A stretch of 64,000 nt of DNA from Lewinellaceae bacterium (GTDB taxonomy: Bacteria; Bacteroidota; Bacteroidia; Chitinophagales; Saprospiraceae): NCBI GenBank assembly GCA_020636075.1, contig JACJYO010000002.1:930001-994000 (forward strand). Reading direction: 5' to 3'. Positions 27,508 through 36,311 of this stretch are shown in pieces. The translations under genes were made by a program, and so were the position numbers. Under the pieces are notes generated by a model. The model worked only from the letters and a program-made list of their open reading frames with translations. It ran no database searches and had not been told where the DNA came from. Positions within the stretch are counted from its first letter, which is position 1. Every line of letters begins with the position of its first letter.

Positions 27508-27816
27508 CTATTTTATTTCTATGACTTTAGGGCCTTTGTTAGCCAGATCAAGACCTACCGGCTCTAAACTTTCGTCGATTTGGGATTGAATGGATTTATA
27601 CATCGTTTCACTTTTTATAGAGGTGTAGTGCCATTTCAGTTCTTTGATCTCTTTTTGGAGCATTTGAATTTCCCGGACTTTTTTTTCTGCAAAATGCGCA
27701 TTCGCGATATAGACCAGCGCCAAAAATCCGAGGAAGAGCAGGAAGGAGAAATTCTTAAACACCCACTCGGTTGACTGGTGACTGACATTCAATGCGCTGA
27801 GCAGTTTTTTTGCCAC
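27508..27816 (-). CDS. ftsL: FtsL-like bitopic division protein
   Basis: 102 residues: about 20 cytoplasmic residues, one membrane helix (about 22-40, FSFLLFLGFLALVYIANA), then a heptad-like helical stretch (AEKKVREIQMLQKEIKELKWHYTSIKSETMYKSIQSQI). The sequence is poorly conserved, as FtsL always is; the assignment depends on size, topology and its position between rsmH and ftsI. FtsL helps to activate FtsWI together with the FtsQ-type protein. Confidence 0.75.
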   Translation of the reverse strand: MAKKLLSALNVSHQSTEWVFKNFSFLLFLGFLALVYIANAHFAEKKVREIQMLQKEIKELKWHYTSIKSETMYKSIQSQIDESLEPVGLDLANKGPKVIEIK

Positions 27817-27841
27817 GGTATTTCAGTTTTAATGTTGTTTG

Positions 27842-28759
27842 TCAAATTTGTTTCTCCGCAATCCGCAGTTTTGCGCTGCGTGCCCGCGGGTTTTGTTGCA
27901 CTTCATCTCGGCCTGCTTCTATTGGTTTTTTATTGATCAATTTGAATGGCCGTTCTATATTTCCAAAAAAATCCTGCTGCACCTCGCCTTCAATATTTCC
28001 TGTTTTAAACCAGTTTTTAACCGGGCGATCCTCCAGTGAATGGTAGGTGATGATCACCAGGCGGCCTCCCTTGCGCAGCATTTCAGTTGCATCGCTCAGA
28101 AAGTCCGTCAAAGCGCCCATCTCATCATTTACTTCGATGCGCAATGCCTGAAACACCTGCGACAAGTAGCGCCAACGATCGCCAATCAGATGCGCTTCGC
28201 AAACACCCAACAAGTCGGCTGTCGACTGAAAGCGGCTTTTTTCCCGGAAAGCGATACAGGCCAGTGCCAGGGTGCGCGCATTTCTGACTTCCCCGTAAGC
28301 GCTGAACAACCGTTGCAAATCTTCCGCGGGATAAGTATTCAGTACATCAGCGGCACTTTTTTCGTCACCGGCGTTCATGCGCATATCCAAGGGGGCATCG
28401 AAGCGGTAACTAAACCCGCGATCCGGCGTATCCAGCTGATGGCTGCTTACACCCAGATCGGCGAGTATCCCATCCACCGTACCCGGCCGAACGCCGGCAG
28501 CGCGCAACTGCCGTTTCAAATACCGAAAATTCGAATGAACGAAGTGGAAGCCGGGATGCTCCGAAAAAACCGGATTGCCGGCATTCGCCTGCGCATCTTC
28601 ATCCTGGTCAAAAGCAAAGAGGCGACCTTTGTCACCCAGCTGGTTTAATATCGGCGCCGCATGTCCGCCTCCGCCAAACGTGACATCAACATAAACACCA
28701 TCGGGGCGAATATGCAGGCCATCAAGCGATTCGGGAAGGAGTACAGGCGCATGGTACAT
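27842..28759 (-). CDS. rsmH: 16S rRNA (cytosine1402-N4)-methyltransferase RsmH (MraW)
   Basis: 305 residues. Begins YHAPVLLPESLDGL, with the SAM-binding motif VYVDVTFGGGGHA (22-34), FAFDQDEDA, the conserved GILADLGVSSHQLDTPDRGFSYRFDAPLDMRM block, and the late VIITYHSLEDRPVKNWF. It methylates N4 of C1402 in the 16S rRNA decoding centre. Standard second gene of dcw clusters; 86 bp after mraZ and 25 bp before the ftsL-like gene. Confidence 0.97.
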   Translation of the reverse strand: MYHAPVLLPESLDGLHIRPDGVYVDVTFGGGGHAAPILNQLGDKGRLFAFDQDEDAQANAGNPVFSEHPGFHFVHSNFRYLKRQLRAAGVRPGTVDGILADLGVSSHQLDTPDRGFSYRFDAPLDMRMNAGDEKSAADVLNTYPAEDLQRLFSAYGEVRNARTLALACIAFREKSRFQSTADLLGVCEAHLIGDRWRYLSQVFQALRIEVNDEMGALTDFLSDATEMLRKGGRLVIITYHSLEDRPVKNWFKTGNIEGEVQQDFFGNIERPFKLINKKPIEAGRDEVQQNPRARSAKLRIAEKQI

Positions 28760-28845
28760 TTTTTCGTTTCTGGTTAGAAGGTTAAGGGTTAGAAGAACAC
28801 AAGTGTGAGCAAACTGAATGGTTAAGTTCTCGAACCGGCAATCTT

Positions 28846-29331
28846 CTAGTCTTCATCAATGTCCCCCACCCCTTCGGCGCCGCCGCCCATAACATCGTTA
28901 GCCAGGTCTGCGAATTGATTCGGATCGATGCTGAGCATTGCCTCGTAATGCCCGGGCGACCAGATTTCAATACGATCATCCATGGCAATAAGAATGGCTT
29001 CCGACTCCAAACTGGCGTAATCCATCAGCGGCTTTTGCAGCAGGATACGGTCAGCGCTATCGGTCGACACCGGTGCGGCGCCGAGATAGAAGGAGCGGAA
29101 AAACATACGGTTGCGGTCGTTGAAACGGTTGAGACGACTGAGTTTTTCACTGATTTCGTCCCAGACAGGCTTCGGATATAAGGTGAGGCATTTCTCGAAG
29201 CCGCGGTTCAGCACAAATTCATAACCATTCGATTCGGAGGCTTTTTCTCCGAGTTGACGCAACAGGGCGCTTGGCAAACGCAACCTGCCTTTATTGTCAA
29301 TGGCTACCGGATATTCACCGATAAGTTTCAT
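28846..29331 (-). CDS. mraZ: Transcriptional regulator MraZ
   Basis: 161 residues from the ATG at 29331 (MKLIGEYPVAIDNKGRLRLP); the upstream in-frame codons are not conserved sequence. Two SpoVT/AbrB-like swapped-hairpin domains: the first about residues 3-55, the second with SFYLGAAPVSTDSADRILLQKPLMDYA at about 82-130. The acidic glycine-rich tail (GGGAEGVGDIDED) is extra. MraZ forms a ring and represses or tunes the dcw operon through repeated GTGG-type boxes, which are found just upstream of its promoter here. Confidence 0.95.
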   Translation of the reverse strand: MKLIGEYPVAIDNKGRLRLPSALLRQLGEKASESNGYEFVLNRGFEKCLTLYPKPVWDEISEKLSRLNRFNDRNRMFFRSFYLGAAPVSTDSADRILLQKPLMDYASLESEAILIAMDDRIEIWSPGHYEAMLSIDPNQFADLANDVMGGGAEGVGDIDED

Positions 29332-29394
29332 GCTGAGAGGGACTGTTTGAACAAAATATGAAGTATGAGCTGTATTTGCCCATAGCTTACACCA

Positions 29395-29402
29395 CAAATG
29401 TA
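29395..29402 (-). promoter_or_regulatory. -7 box of the dcw operon promoter
   Basis: Minus strand reads TACATTTG, an exact TAnnTTTG match, 63 nt upstream of the mraZ ATG. A clear -33 TTG at standard distance is not seen; the interval is instead occupied by the GTGG repeats, so activation or repression by MraZ may substitute. Confidence 0.65.
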
Positions 29403-29406
29403 CTTG

Positions 29407-29427
29407 CTTTTACCACATTTTACCACC
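29407..29427 (-). promoter_or_regulatory. Putative MraZ boxes (GTGG repeats)
   Basis: On the minus strand GTGGTAAAA occurs twice in tandem with exactly 10-bp spacing (GTGG cores at 29423-29426 and 29413-29416), directly upstream of the -7 box. Tandem GTGG/TGGG boxes with about one helical turn of spacing are the known MraZ operator type. Confidence 0.65.
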
Positions 29428-29740
29428 CTTCAACACCAACTTTGGACTTTTTTTTAAGAAATTTTTTATAAAAAAACATAAATAACTGTTTTTCAATAGT
29501 TTAAATCAGTGTCTAAATGTGGGAGTAATTTGAACATTTTTAGAAATTGTCAAGTAAACGACGGTTATTTCGGTATTTATCACGTCCCAACCGGCAAAAA
29601 AGCAGACTAAGGAGAGTATTCGCCTTCAAACAAAGGGTCTAATCAGGGCTATTGGTGGGAGAAAGTGGAAACCCAAGCCTGCCCCCCCCTAACGAGGCTG
29701 TATCAATGGAGAGAAATCTGAAATGCCCGCCGTAGATTTT

Positions 29741-29809
29741 TTTTCACCACAAAGACACGGAGGCCACGGAGTGTTATTCTCCGTGGCCTCCGTGTATTTG
29801 TGGTGAAAA
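29741..29809. repeat. 31-bp inverted repeat (CACGGAGGC words)
   Basis: Arms 29741-29771 and 29779-29809 are identical as inverted repeats at 30 of 31 positions and are separated by 7 nt. The arms consist of the words CACCACAAAGA and CACGGAGGC-CACGGAG. It lacks a downstream T run on either strand, so it is not a simple terminator. Confidence 0.9.
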
Positions 29810-29878
29810 TTTGGAATCGCCTACGCGCACGAGGACTTATGATACACCTTCCCTGGGGGGCAAAAACTGTTTACCGCT

Positions 29879-30256
29879 TCAGAACCTGATTTTCACAAAT
29901 ATGCTGCCGCAAATAAGTACAAAAAAGACCAGCAACATACCAATAATATAAGCCGTGCCAATACCAGGCCCTTGTTGGCTGTGCGCCCCAAGGCCCTTAT
30001 CCAGCACAAAATGGCCACCGAAAATGCCCGCTACCCATACCCGAAGCAACAGCCCCGTTTTTTCTATTGCCTGGATATACCAAAGCCCAAACAACAACGC
30101 CGTTACTAACGGAACATAGAGGAACAGGTTTTCCAAAAAATCATCCATGGATTTAGTTGGTGGTGTATTCCGTTGCGCCAGCAACATAACCACCAAATAA
30201 ATAACAGCCCAAAATATCTCGGGACCAGGGAGCAAATGCATGATTCGCGATACCAT
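29879..30256 (-). CDS. Small membrane protein of unknown function
   Basis: 125 residues with four hydrophobic segments (about 10-27, 45-64, 70-85 and 99-119) joined by short loops, so an integral inner-membrane protein. No family is recognised. It starts 58 bp downstream of the 30315-30926 gene on the same strand and could be co-transcribed with it. The 547-bp gap after it, with its own promoter, separates it from the dcw cluster. Confidence 0.6.
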   Translation of the reverse strand: MVSRIMHLLPGPEIFWAVIYLVVMLLAQRNTPPTKSMDDFLENLFLYVPLVTALLFGLWYIQAIEKTGLLLRVWVAGIFGGHFVLDKGLGAHSQQGPGIGTAYIIGMLLVFFVLICGSIFVKIRF

Positions 30257-30314
30257 AAACTTAGTTTGTAATGCAGACAGAAGATGAAGACCTCAACTGC
30301 TGGAGGTGCCTATT

Positions 30315-30926
30315 TTAGTACAATGTCGTTTGGACAGTATACCTGCCGTGCTGACTAATAGTCACCAGCAGTGGAAAAGATTTTATAAATCGAATAGAAA
30401 ACTCTATGCCCTTGGAAGCATAAACATCAAGCCGATAGAATCCCGGCACGAGGGCTGAAAAATCCAGATCCAGCGAGGACTGGGCCGAAGTAATATACTG
30501 CGCATCGGATCGCACATCGCGCAGCACATCCCACAATTCATAACGATCAGGCCGGGGTGCGGCAGCCGGCAAGGCAATTTGCAGCCCCTGTGCATTACGT
30601 CCATTTTGGGAAACAAGCGATACATCCTGTTCGCGCAGGAGAGCACCTGCTCCAACAGCAGTAACTCGGCAAGGCCCTGTTGTAATATCTGTGTTTTGGA
30701 AAACCTCTGGCGGACAAGGTGTCGTAGCCGATGCCGGCAATGTCGTCGGCACTCCCCTACCCGTATCCGGGAGGTTATAATTTCTTTTATCACTAAAACT
30801 CAGCCGTTCCCGCACGCGCTCGTCCGGATCCCAGCCGGATACGCCCTGAAGTGCATCCAATTCAAAAACAGTTCCCGCAGGGTATTTCATAAAAGGTTCT
30901 GTCAACACAACACGAACAGTATTCAT
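30315..30926 (-). CDS. Hypothetical protein
   Basis: 203 residues from the ATG at 30926. No signal peptide or membrane helix. The N-terminal part (VRVVLTEPFMKYPAGTVFELDALQG) and the beta-rich C-terminal part (ALVPGFYRLDVYASKGIEFSIRF...) suggest a beta-sandwich-like protein with a low-complexity proline/threonine middle (TLPASATTPCPPEVFQNTDI). No family is recognised. Codon use is like that of its neighbours. Probably a real gene because the frame is open throughout and lies between two co-directional genes. Confidence 0.5.
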   Translation of the reverse strand: MNTVRVVLTEPFMKYPAGTVFELDALQGVSGWDPDERVRERLSFSDKRNYNLPDTGRGVPTTLPASATTPCPPEVFQNTDITTGPCRVTAVGAGALLREQDVSLVSQNGRNAQGLQIALPAAAPRPDRYELWDVLRDVRSDAQYITSAQSSLDLDFSALVPGFYRLDVYASKGIEFSIRFIKSFPLLVTISQHGRYTVQTTLY

Positions 30927-31058
30927 AGAGTGGATCAACTAATGAATATTACGTATTGCAAAGTTGAACCTGCCTGGTGATAAAAATAAACTTTTACCTA
31001 CCAGGTGCATGAAAGCCCCACTGGAATGCGTACATACCGATTTGAAGTGTATCAAGCC

Positions 31059-34000
31059 CTACCGCAAAACCGTCACAGAACCGCCCAGCACCTCGGTTTG
31101 CCCGTCAACCAGATCCAATTCGAGCAGCCAGGTGTATACGCCGGGTTGCACAGCTTTACCATTCCAACGGCCATCCCAGGCTGAAGTATCGTCGTTGGGT
31201 AGCGCATTTAATCGTTCATACATCAGGCCTCCCCAACGGTCAAAAATTTGCAACCGCTTGACACGCTGCACCGAAGGCCCAAAGCTCATGGTAAAACGCC
31301 CGTTCAAATCCGATTGAGCGCCAGGGATCATAGCATTGGGGACATAGGTCAACAATTGCTTGTCTACCTGAATAAACATATCGTCGGTGGCCGAGCAACC
31401 GGAGGCATTGGTCACCGTCAGCACATACTGGATATTATCCAGGGGCCTGGCTATCGGATTCGGGCAATCAATGCAACTGAGATAGGAGGGATCTTTCCAG
31501 GCATAGGTCACCAGCCCGGCATTGGGCAGAAAAATATTTATTAAAATAGAATCACCGAGCAACACGGTGGCGTCGTCAGGAAGGCTCACCACTACCGCCG
31601 GAGGTTCTGCGACCTGGATAACCTGCTGCAGCACACAACCATTGACATCTTCAGCAGCAATGCTGTATTGCCCTGCGGGCAGGTTTTCAAAAAATGTGGT
31701 TTGCGCATAGGGCCCACCGTCCAGGCTATACAACAGGGTACCGTCGGCGCTTTCCACCCGAATGGCGCCGTTTTGCTCGCCAAAGCACTGCACAGAATCG
31801 GCTTCCAGATCAAATACAATCGGCGGAAAATTCCCGACCTGGGCAGTTGCTGCTTCCGTGCAATCCGCTGCATCGGTCACCGTCAGGCTATAACTACCGG
31901 CCGGAATATCCGGCAACTGGGGCTTATTAGCGGCACCCGGTGGACTCCACCCGTAAGTGTAGGGCGGGGTACCGCCATTAACCAGCGCCTCCAGCAAACC
32001 ATTGGAGTCGTCGATGCAGGCGGGCGTAGCATCCAGAGCCACGTCGAGCACAGGCAACACCGTCAGCTGCACGGTATGGGTAGAATCGCAGCCATTGCCT
32101 GCCGCAAATGTTTGCCGGTAAACGCCCGACACACCCTGCGGTTGGCCAAAAATCGGGACGGTTTCGCCACCGCAAATCACCAGCGCCTCGCTGGTGGCAA
32201 ATGTATCTTTTGGAAATGCGCGGACAAACACCGTTGAATCGCAGCCCGTCAATGCCGACAACTGAAAGGTGTGTTCATCACCGGGCATCAAATCTTTTCC
32301 GTTGTAATTCAGCACACTACCCAGGCATACAGCGGTATCCACCGAAATCTGATAGGTACCCACCGTGGTACCGTGCACGCGCACCTGAACCACTGAATCG
32401 CAACCGGCGAATGTTTGCAATGCAAATGTCCGGCTTTCATCGGGCGGAATTATTGTGCCAAACCAATCCACCATGCGACCGTAGCAGATCGTGGTGTCGA
32501 TGCTGTAATTAAATGTATCGTTTACAGCGAAATAAACCGAGTCGATGCTGTAACAGCCATTGGCAAAACTTGCCGTGAGCGTAACAAGTCCGGAGGCTGC
32601 AGGGCCAGCCTGCACATCCGGGCAAGTGGCACAATCCACCGCCACTGCGGGTTGCCAGTTGTAATTGTCAAAACCGGCTTGGCCTAACACGACTGTTTCG
32701 CCCTGGCAGATCACTTGATCGGGGCCCAATTGCAACACGGTGCTACTGTCAATCCCGATCGTCCGGCTATCCGTTTGCGTAAGGCCGCATACGTCCGTGA
32801 CTGTCACGGCGTAAAGCCCGGCATCCGTGGCGGTATACGAGGCAACTGAGGAGCCATCCTGCCAGGACCAGCTCACCAGGTCGGTTCCGGCAGCATTCAG
32901 AAGCAAGGTGCCGTTGTCGCAAATCAGTGTATCGGGCCCGAGCTCCAGTACTGCCGGATTGTATGAAAAATACAGGGCGGCAATGTTGTCCTCGAAATTA
33001 CACTCACCAATCGCTGTCGAGGGGAAATCCTGTGCCAGACTGAAGGGCGTGCCCAGGGAGTTGTTATCGTTGAGCACCAAAAAAATTGAATCGTTGGCAA
33101 TGCGCGGCAAGCGTGCCATGAAGGTGCGGCAACTGTCGGGAGGCAGATCAAAGCCCAGGGGTCGTAGTCCAAGCCAAATTGCAGCCGAAGTTTGCGGATT
33201 GCCCAGGTAGGCCGAAACCGGGGTTTGCAGCGGCAACACATTATCCCCGTCATTGCACACACTGAGGCTGATCTCGATCGAATCGCCGACGCAAATCAGG
33301 CTCAGCGCATCAAGCACGCCATCCGGCGCCGGGAAGGTGGGGTTAAAAAACTGATTGAGAAAACTGTTCATCCGCAAACTATCGCCCACAATGTGCGGGT
33401 TTTGCTGAATGCGCGGCACGCTGAGATCTTCATTGATATTGGTGTTGAAATACGCATGCTGGTTCCACACCCGGCGCGAGGAAATTCCCGGAAGCCCTAC
33501 AGCTTCGTATGCTACCACTGTGCCCTGATCCTGTGTGCCGTTGCTACCGCATTCGATTACAATCTCCGTTTGCCCATCGCCGTCCACATCGAGTACCAAC
33601 GGGTTTTCAATATGCGTGGCCGACAAGCATTGATCCTGCCATTTGACCAAGCCCGTCGCACCTTCGATCACCTGCAAAAACGACTGCCCCCGATAAATCA
33701 CATCCGCAGAACCATCGCCGCAAAAATCGTACACACTGGAGCAGGTTACGGAAGATGGATCGATCGTGTTGACCGTCCAGAGTATCGAAAAATCATTTTT
33801 TAATGCAAACAACTGCGGGAATTCCACAAAACTCACCTCGAGTTGGCCATCGCCGTTCAAATCGGCAATATTGACCCTCGAAGCACCTTCGTGCCAGTTG
33901 GTGGGCAATTGAAATTCGCGCATGATCACCGGGGTTTGAATATCCCAACAATACACCGTGTTTTGGCCGCCCTTGCGGCCCTGGACGATGGCGTCGAGAT

Positions 34001-34946
34001 CACCGTCGCGGTCAAAATCAGCAATACTGGTAAAACCATCGGTAAACGGCGCCGGCGCTGTAACGACAGCAGCCACTACTCCAGTAGCCAAGTTGACTGA
34101 CAAGACCTGGTTGCCGGCTACGATCTCCAGACCGGCACAGTCGGCGCAAAAATTATCCGGCAGCGCATCGATCGCGATGGGTGAATTGAACGAAAAGCCG
34201 TTTGCCGCCCGGGCCGGATGCTCCCCGGCAGAAAGCAGATCGCCACCTGAAGCCAGCAGGGCGCCCGTTTGACCGCTGAACACCTGGTTGCCGATGTTAA
34301 TTTCCGGCCAGCCATCGTGGTCGAAATCAGCAATATTGGGGGAAGAAAAAGCATATCGGTTTCCATAGCCCACTTGCACGGTGCTTGTAAATTTCAGTGC
34401 ACCCGTGTGGCTGTAGCAGCGCAACAACCGGTCACCGCCGACAATTACAAATTCACCGAAACCGTCATTGTCCAAATCTGCCATGGCCGGGCAGGTACCA
34501 CCGGGAAGCCCTGTCGGGCTGGCAATCTGCACCTTAGTCGCGCCCGTAGCGCCGTCAATAATAAAAATTTCAGTGCTCTCCACCCGGTAGGTCACGATCT
34601 CCGGAATGCCGTCGCCATCCATATCGCCCGCTACCAGCGGCGAATAGGTGCCGGTTTCAGCCTGAGCAACCCATTGGATACCCAAATTGATCGTATCGCA
34701 GGAGGGTATAAAGAAACAATCGGCATTGCAGGTCGTGTAGTAAAAATTATCGCACTGTCCGGTACAGGTGCAGTCCTGGTCGTAACAGTCGATCAGGCCG
34801 TCGCCGTCGTCGTCGATACCGTTGGAGCAATCTTCGACAGTTTGCGCAGCCAGAAAAACAGGAATGAACAGAAAAAAAAGCGCGGACAGGCCCGTAAAAA
34901 TGGACTGGGTGCATAAGCCCCGGTTTGGGTACATGTGTTTTACCAT
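31059..34946 (-). CDS. Large secreted FG-GAP repeat protein with type B T9SS sorting domain
   Basis: 1295 residues. Signal peptide (hydrophobic about 16-33, ending LAAQ). An N-terminal Cys/Asp-rich calcium-type segment (NGIDDDGDGLIDCYDQDC) precedes a run of FG-GAP/VCBS-type repeats (about residues 100-480: AGDMDGDGIPEIVTYRV, IADFDHDGWPEINIGN, IADLNGDGQLEVSFVE), predicted to form a beta-propeller. Then come Ig-like/SprB-like modules with repeated CDSTV units, and a C-terminal type B T9SS domain (TYVPNAMIPGAQSDLNGRF...LQIFDRWGGLMYER...GVYTWLLEL). It is likely exported by the gliding/T9SS machinery and held at the cell surface, with a possible role in adhesion. Confidence 0.88.
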   Translation of the reverse strand: MVKHMYPNRGLCTQSIFTGLSALFFLFIPVFLAAQTVEDCSNGIDDDGDGLIDCYDQDCTCTGQCDNFYYTTCNADCFFIPSCDTINLGIQWVAQAETGTYSPLVAGDMDGDGIPEIVTYRVESTEIFIIDGATGATKVQIASPTGLPGGTCPAMADLDNDGFGEFVIVGGDRLLRCYSHTGALKFTSTVQVGYGNRYAFSSPNIADFDHDGWPEINIGNQVFSGQTGALLASGGDLLSAGEHPARAANGFSFNSPIAIDALPDNFCADCAGLEIVAGNQVLSVNLATGVVAAVVTAPAPFTDGFTSIADFDRDGDLDAIVQGRKGGQNTVYCWDIQTPVIMREFQLPTNWHEGASRVNIADLNGDGQLEVSFVEFPQLFALKNDFSILWTVNTIDPSSVTCSSVYDFCGDGSADVIYRGQSFLQVIEGATGLVKWQDQCLSATHIENPLVLDVDGDGQTEIVIECGSNGTQDQGTVVAYEAVGLPGISSRRVWNQHAYFNTNINEDLSVPRIQQNPHIVGDSLRMNSFLNQFFNPTFPAPDGVLDALSLICVGDSIEISLSVCNDGDNVLPLQTPVSAYLGNPQTSAAIWLGLRPLGFDLPPDSCRTFMARLPRIANDSIFLVLNDNNSLGTPFSLAQDFPSTAIGECNFEDNIAALYFSYNPAVLELGPDTLICDNGTLLLNAAGTDLVSWSWQDGSSVASYTATDAGLYAVTVTDVCGLTQTDSRTIGIDSSTVLQLGPDQVICQGETVVLGQAGFDNYNWQPAVAVDCATCPDVQAGPAASGLVTLTASFANGCYSIDSVYFAVNDTFNYSIDTTICYGRMVDWFGTIIPPDESRTFALQTFAGCDSVVQVRVHGTTVGTYQISVDTAVCLGSVLNYNGKDLMPGDEHTFQLSALTGCDSTVFVRAFPKDTFATSEALVICGGETVPIFGQPQGVSGVYRQTFAAGNGCDSTHTVQLTVLPVLDVALDATPACIDDSNGLLEALVNGGTPPYTYGWSPPGAANKPQLPDIPAGSYSLTVTDAADCTEAATAQVGNFPPIVFDLEADSVQCFGEQNGAIRVESADGTLLYSLDGGPYAQTTFFENLPAGQYSIAAEDVNGCVLQQVIQVAEPPAVVVSLPDDATVLLGDSILINIFLPNAGLVTYAWKDPSYLSCIDCPNPIARPLDNIQYVLTVTNASGCSATDDMFIQVDKQLLTYVPNAMIPGAQSDLNGRFTMSFGPSVQRVKRLQIFDRWGGLMYERLNALPNDDTSAWDGRWNGKAVQPGVYTWLLELDLVDGQTEVLGGSVTVLR

Positions 34947-35297
34947 GGTATGGGATAAGTGATTGGTTCTGGTCGGGCTGGTAACGGGCGACAGGCGCGT
35001 TTCGGTTTACCCGGCAAAACGATTAACGTATTGTTTAAAACCAGAGACTACGGCGGGAATACGGTTTGGTGTGGTTGGGATTAGGCAAAAAACGGCGGGT
35101 CAAACATAGAACAAAGCGCGTTTTTTTACAATATAAATGTAGGGTTGGCCGGGCAATTATAACGTCGGCAGGGTTCCAAACCCTGCCGACGTTGAAGGCA
35201 GAAACCCTGCCGACGTTGCGGGTACACATTAAAACAAACCTCGTGGTCAAAATTACCACGACTGCCGCCGCCTTCTATCTTTATTCCCAAAAAAATC
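34947..35297. other. 351-bp gap between divergent genes
   Basis: Contains the AACGTCGGCAGGGTT palindromes (35161-35217) and, just before the next gene, a near -7 box TATCTTTA at 35276-35283. No coding sequence is supported. Confidence 0.6.
35161..35217. repeat. Palindrome AACGTCGGCAGGGTT with an extra half-copy
   Basis: AACGTCGGCAGGGTT (35161-35175) is followed after three bases by its inverted copy (35179-35193); a second inverted copy occurs at 35203-35217. The exact arms of 15 nt make a stable hairpin in the leader region of the SH3-like gene. Confidence 0.85.
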
Positions 35298-36275
35298 ATG
35301 CGAACGCTCCTGCCAATTTTCATTTTATCACTGCTATCAGTTTCTGCCATTACCCTATCGGCCCAAACCGGCTTTTTCCCCGACAATCTGGTCGTTTCCG
35401 CTTCTGCACTCAACCTGCGCGACCAACCCAATAAATCGGGAAAAGTGCTGGAAAAACTCGCCCGCGGTAGCTCCCTGAAGTATCTGGCAACGGCCAACGA
35501 CGGGGCATTTGAAACCCTGGACGACAACTACGGCGCCTGGCTCAAAGTGCAATCCGGAACCGGCAAAACCGGATTTGTATTCAGTTCCTTTGTTACTGGT
35601 TTGTACAACCTGTACCTGGAAGGGGAAACGATATTCGATCAACTGCCCGAACAACATTGGTACGGGGTGTACGCCCGCGACTCTTTCAGTGACGAACTGC
35701 GGGCCATCAAGGTCCAACTGGCCACCGAGTACAACAGTTTTCGGGAAGAGGACACCCAGGTTTTGCGCACCAACCAGTCGGGCAAAGCCAAATTTATCAT
35801 TGGAACAACTATCCGGCTCCAGCCCGGCCCGGCAGGCGACCTGGGCATTTTTGAACCTGCCGAATTTTACTTCAACAATGCCTTGGCACCTGGTGCTATG
35901 CTGGCGCTTTCCCCCGGAGCCAAGTCTGACGACACGCCCACGCCATCCTATTACCTGGCTGCTTCCGGCTGTGCCAGGCTGAAGGAGGATTTAACTATGG
36001 CGTTGGAAAATTACAAACTGACTGTGCTGGCGCCCCAGGACGGCCTGCCCACCATCCGCCAGGACCTCAGCCCCTGGTTTCGAACAACGCCTGGCGTAAA
36101 CCACAACGTGCGGCTGCGGTGGTTCGGCGACATCGACGGCGATGCCCGACCCGATGCCATTATTGAAGATATGCCGGAGGAAATGGGCATGCGGATATCC
36201 CTTTTCCTGACGTCAAAAGCCCGCGACGGGGAATTACTGCGCAAAGTTTGTGAATACTGGCCGCCTCTGGATTGA
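35298..36275 (+). CDS. Secreted SH3-like domain protein
   Basis: 325 residues. Signal peptide (about 1-23, ending LSAQ), then a bacterial SH3-like domain (about 32-95: LVVSASALNLRDQPNKSGKVLEKLARGS...AWLKVQSGTGKTGFVFSSFV), often used for binding peptidoglycan or proteins. The remaining 230 residues have no recognised domain; near the end GDIDGDARPDAIIED resembles a single FG-GAP/calcium-type loop. Probably periplasmic. A TATCTTTA box lies 15 bp before the ATG. It is followed 36 bp later by the permease gene. Confidence 0.75.
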   Translation: MRTLLPIFILSLLSVSAITLSAQTGFFPDNLVVSASALNLRDQPNKSGKVLEKLARGSSLKYLATANDGAFETLDDNYGAWLKVQSGTGKTGFVFSSFVTGLYNLYLEGETIFDQLPEQHWYGVYARDSFSDELRAIKVQLATEYNSFREEDTQVLRTNQSGKAKFIIGTTIRLQPGPAGDLGIFEPAEFYFNNALAPGAMLALSPGAKSDDTPTPSYYLAASGCARLKEDLTMALENYKLTVLAPQDGLPTIRQDLSPWFRTTPGVNHNVRLRWFGDIDGDARPDAIIEDMPEEMGMRISLFLTSKARDGELLRKVCEYWPPLD

Positions 36276-36283
36276 TATCTTGC
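36276..36283 (+). promoter_or_regulatory. Possible -7 box (TATCTTGC) before the permease gene
   Basis: TATCTTGC resembles TAnnTTTG and lies 28 bp upstream of the permease ATG, overlapping the end of the preceding gene. The same octamer occurs just before the DUF72 gene (59962-59969). Weak evidence on its own. Confidence 0.3.
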
Positions 36284-36311
36284 GCCCGGTATTCACCACA
36301 AATCCGTACGC

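Larger units (their letters stand above)
29332..29878. other. 547-bp gap upstream of mraZ
   Basis: Holds the dcw promoter and MraZ boxes at its mraZ end, an AT-rich stretch (about 29440-29580), a C8 run near 29683-29690, and the long hairpin at 29741-29809. No convincing coding sequence is seen on either strand. Confidence 0.6.

Noticed and set aside
29741..29809. Rho-independent terminator of the 29879-30256 gene
   Set aside because: The hairpin is very long and is followed by A residues, not a T run, on the relevant strand.
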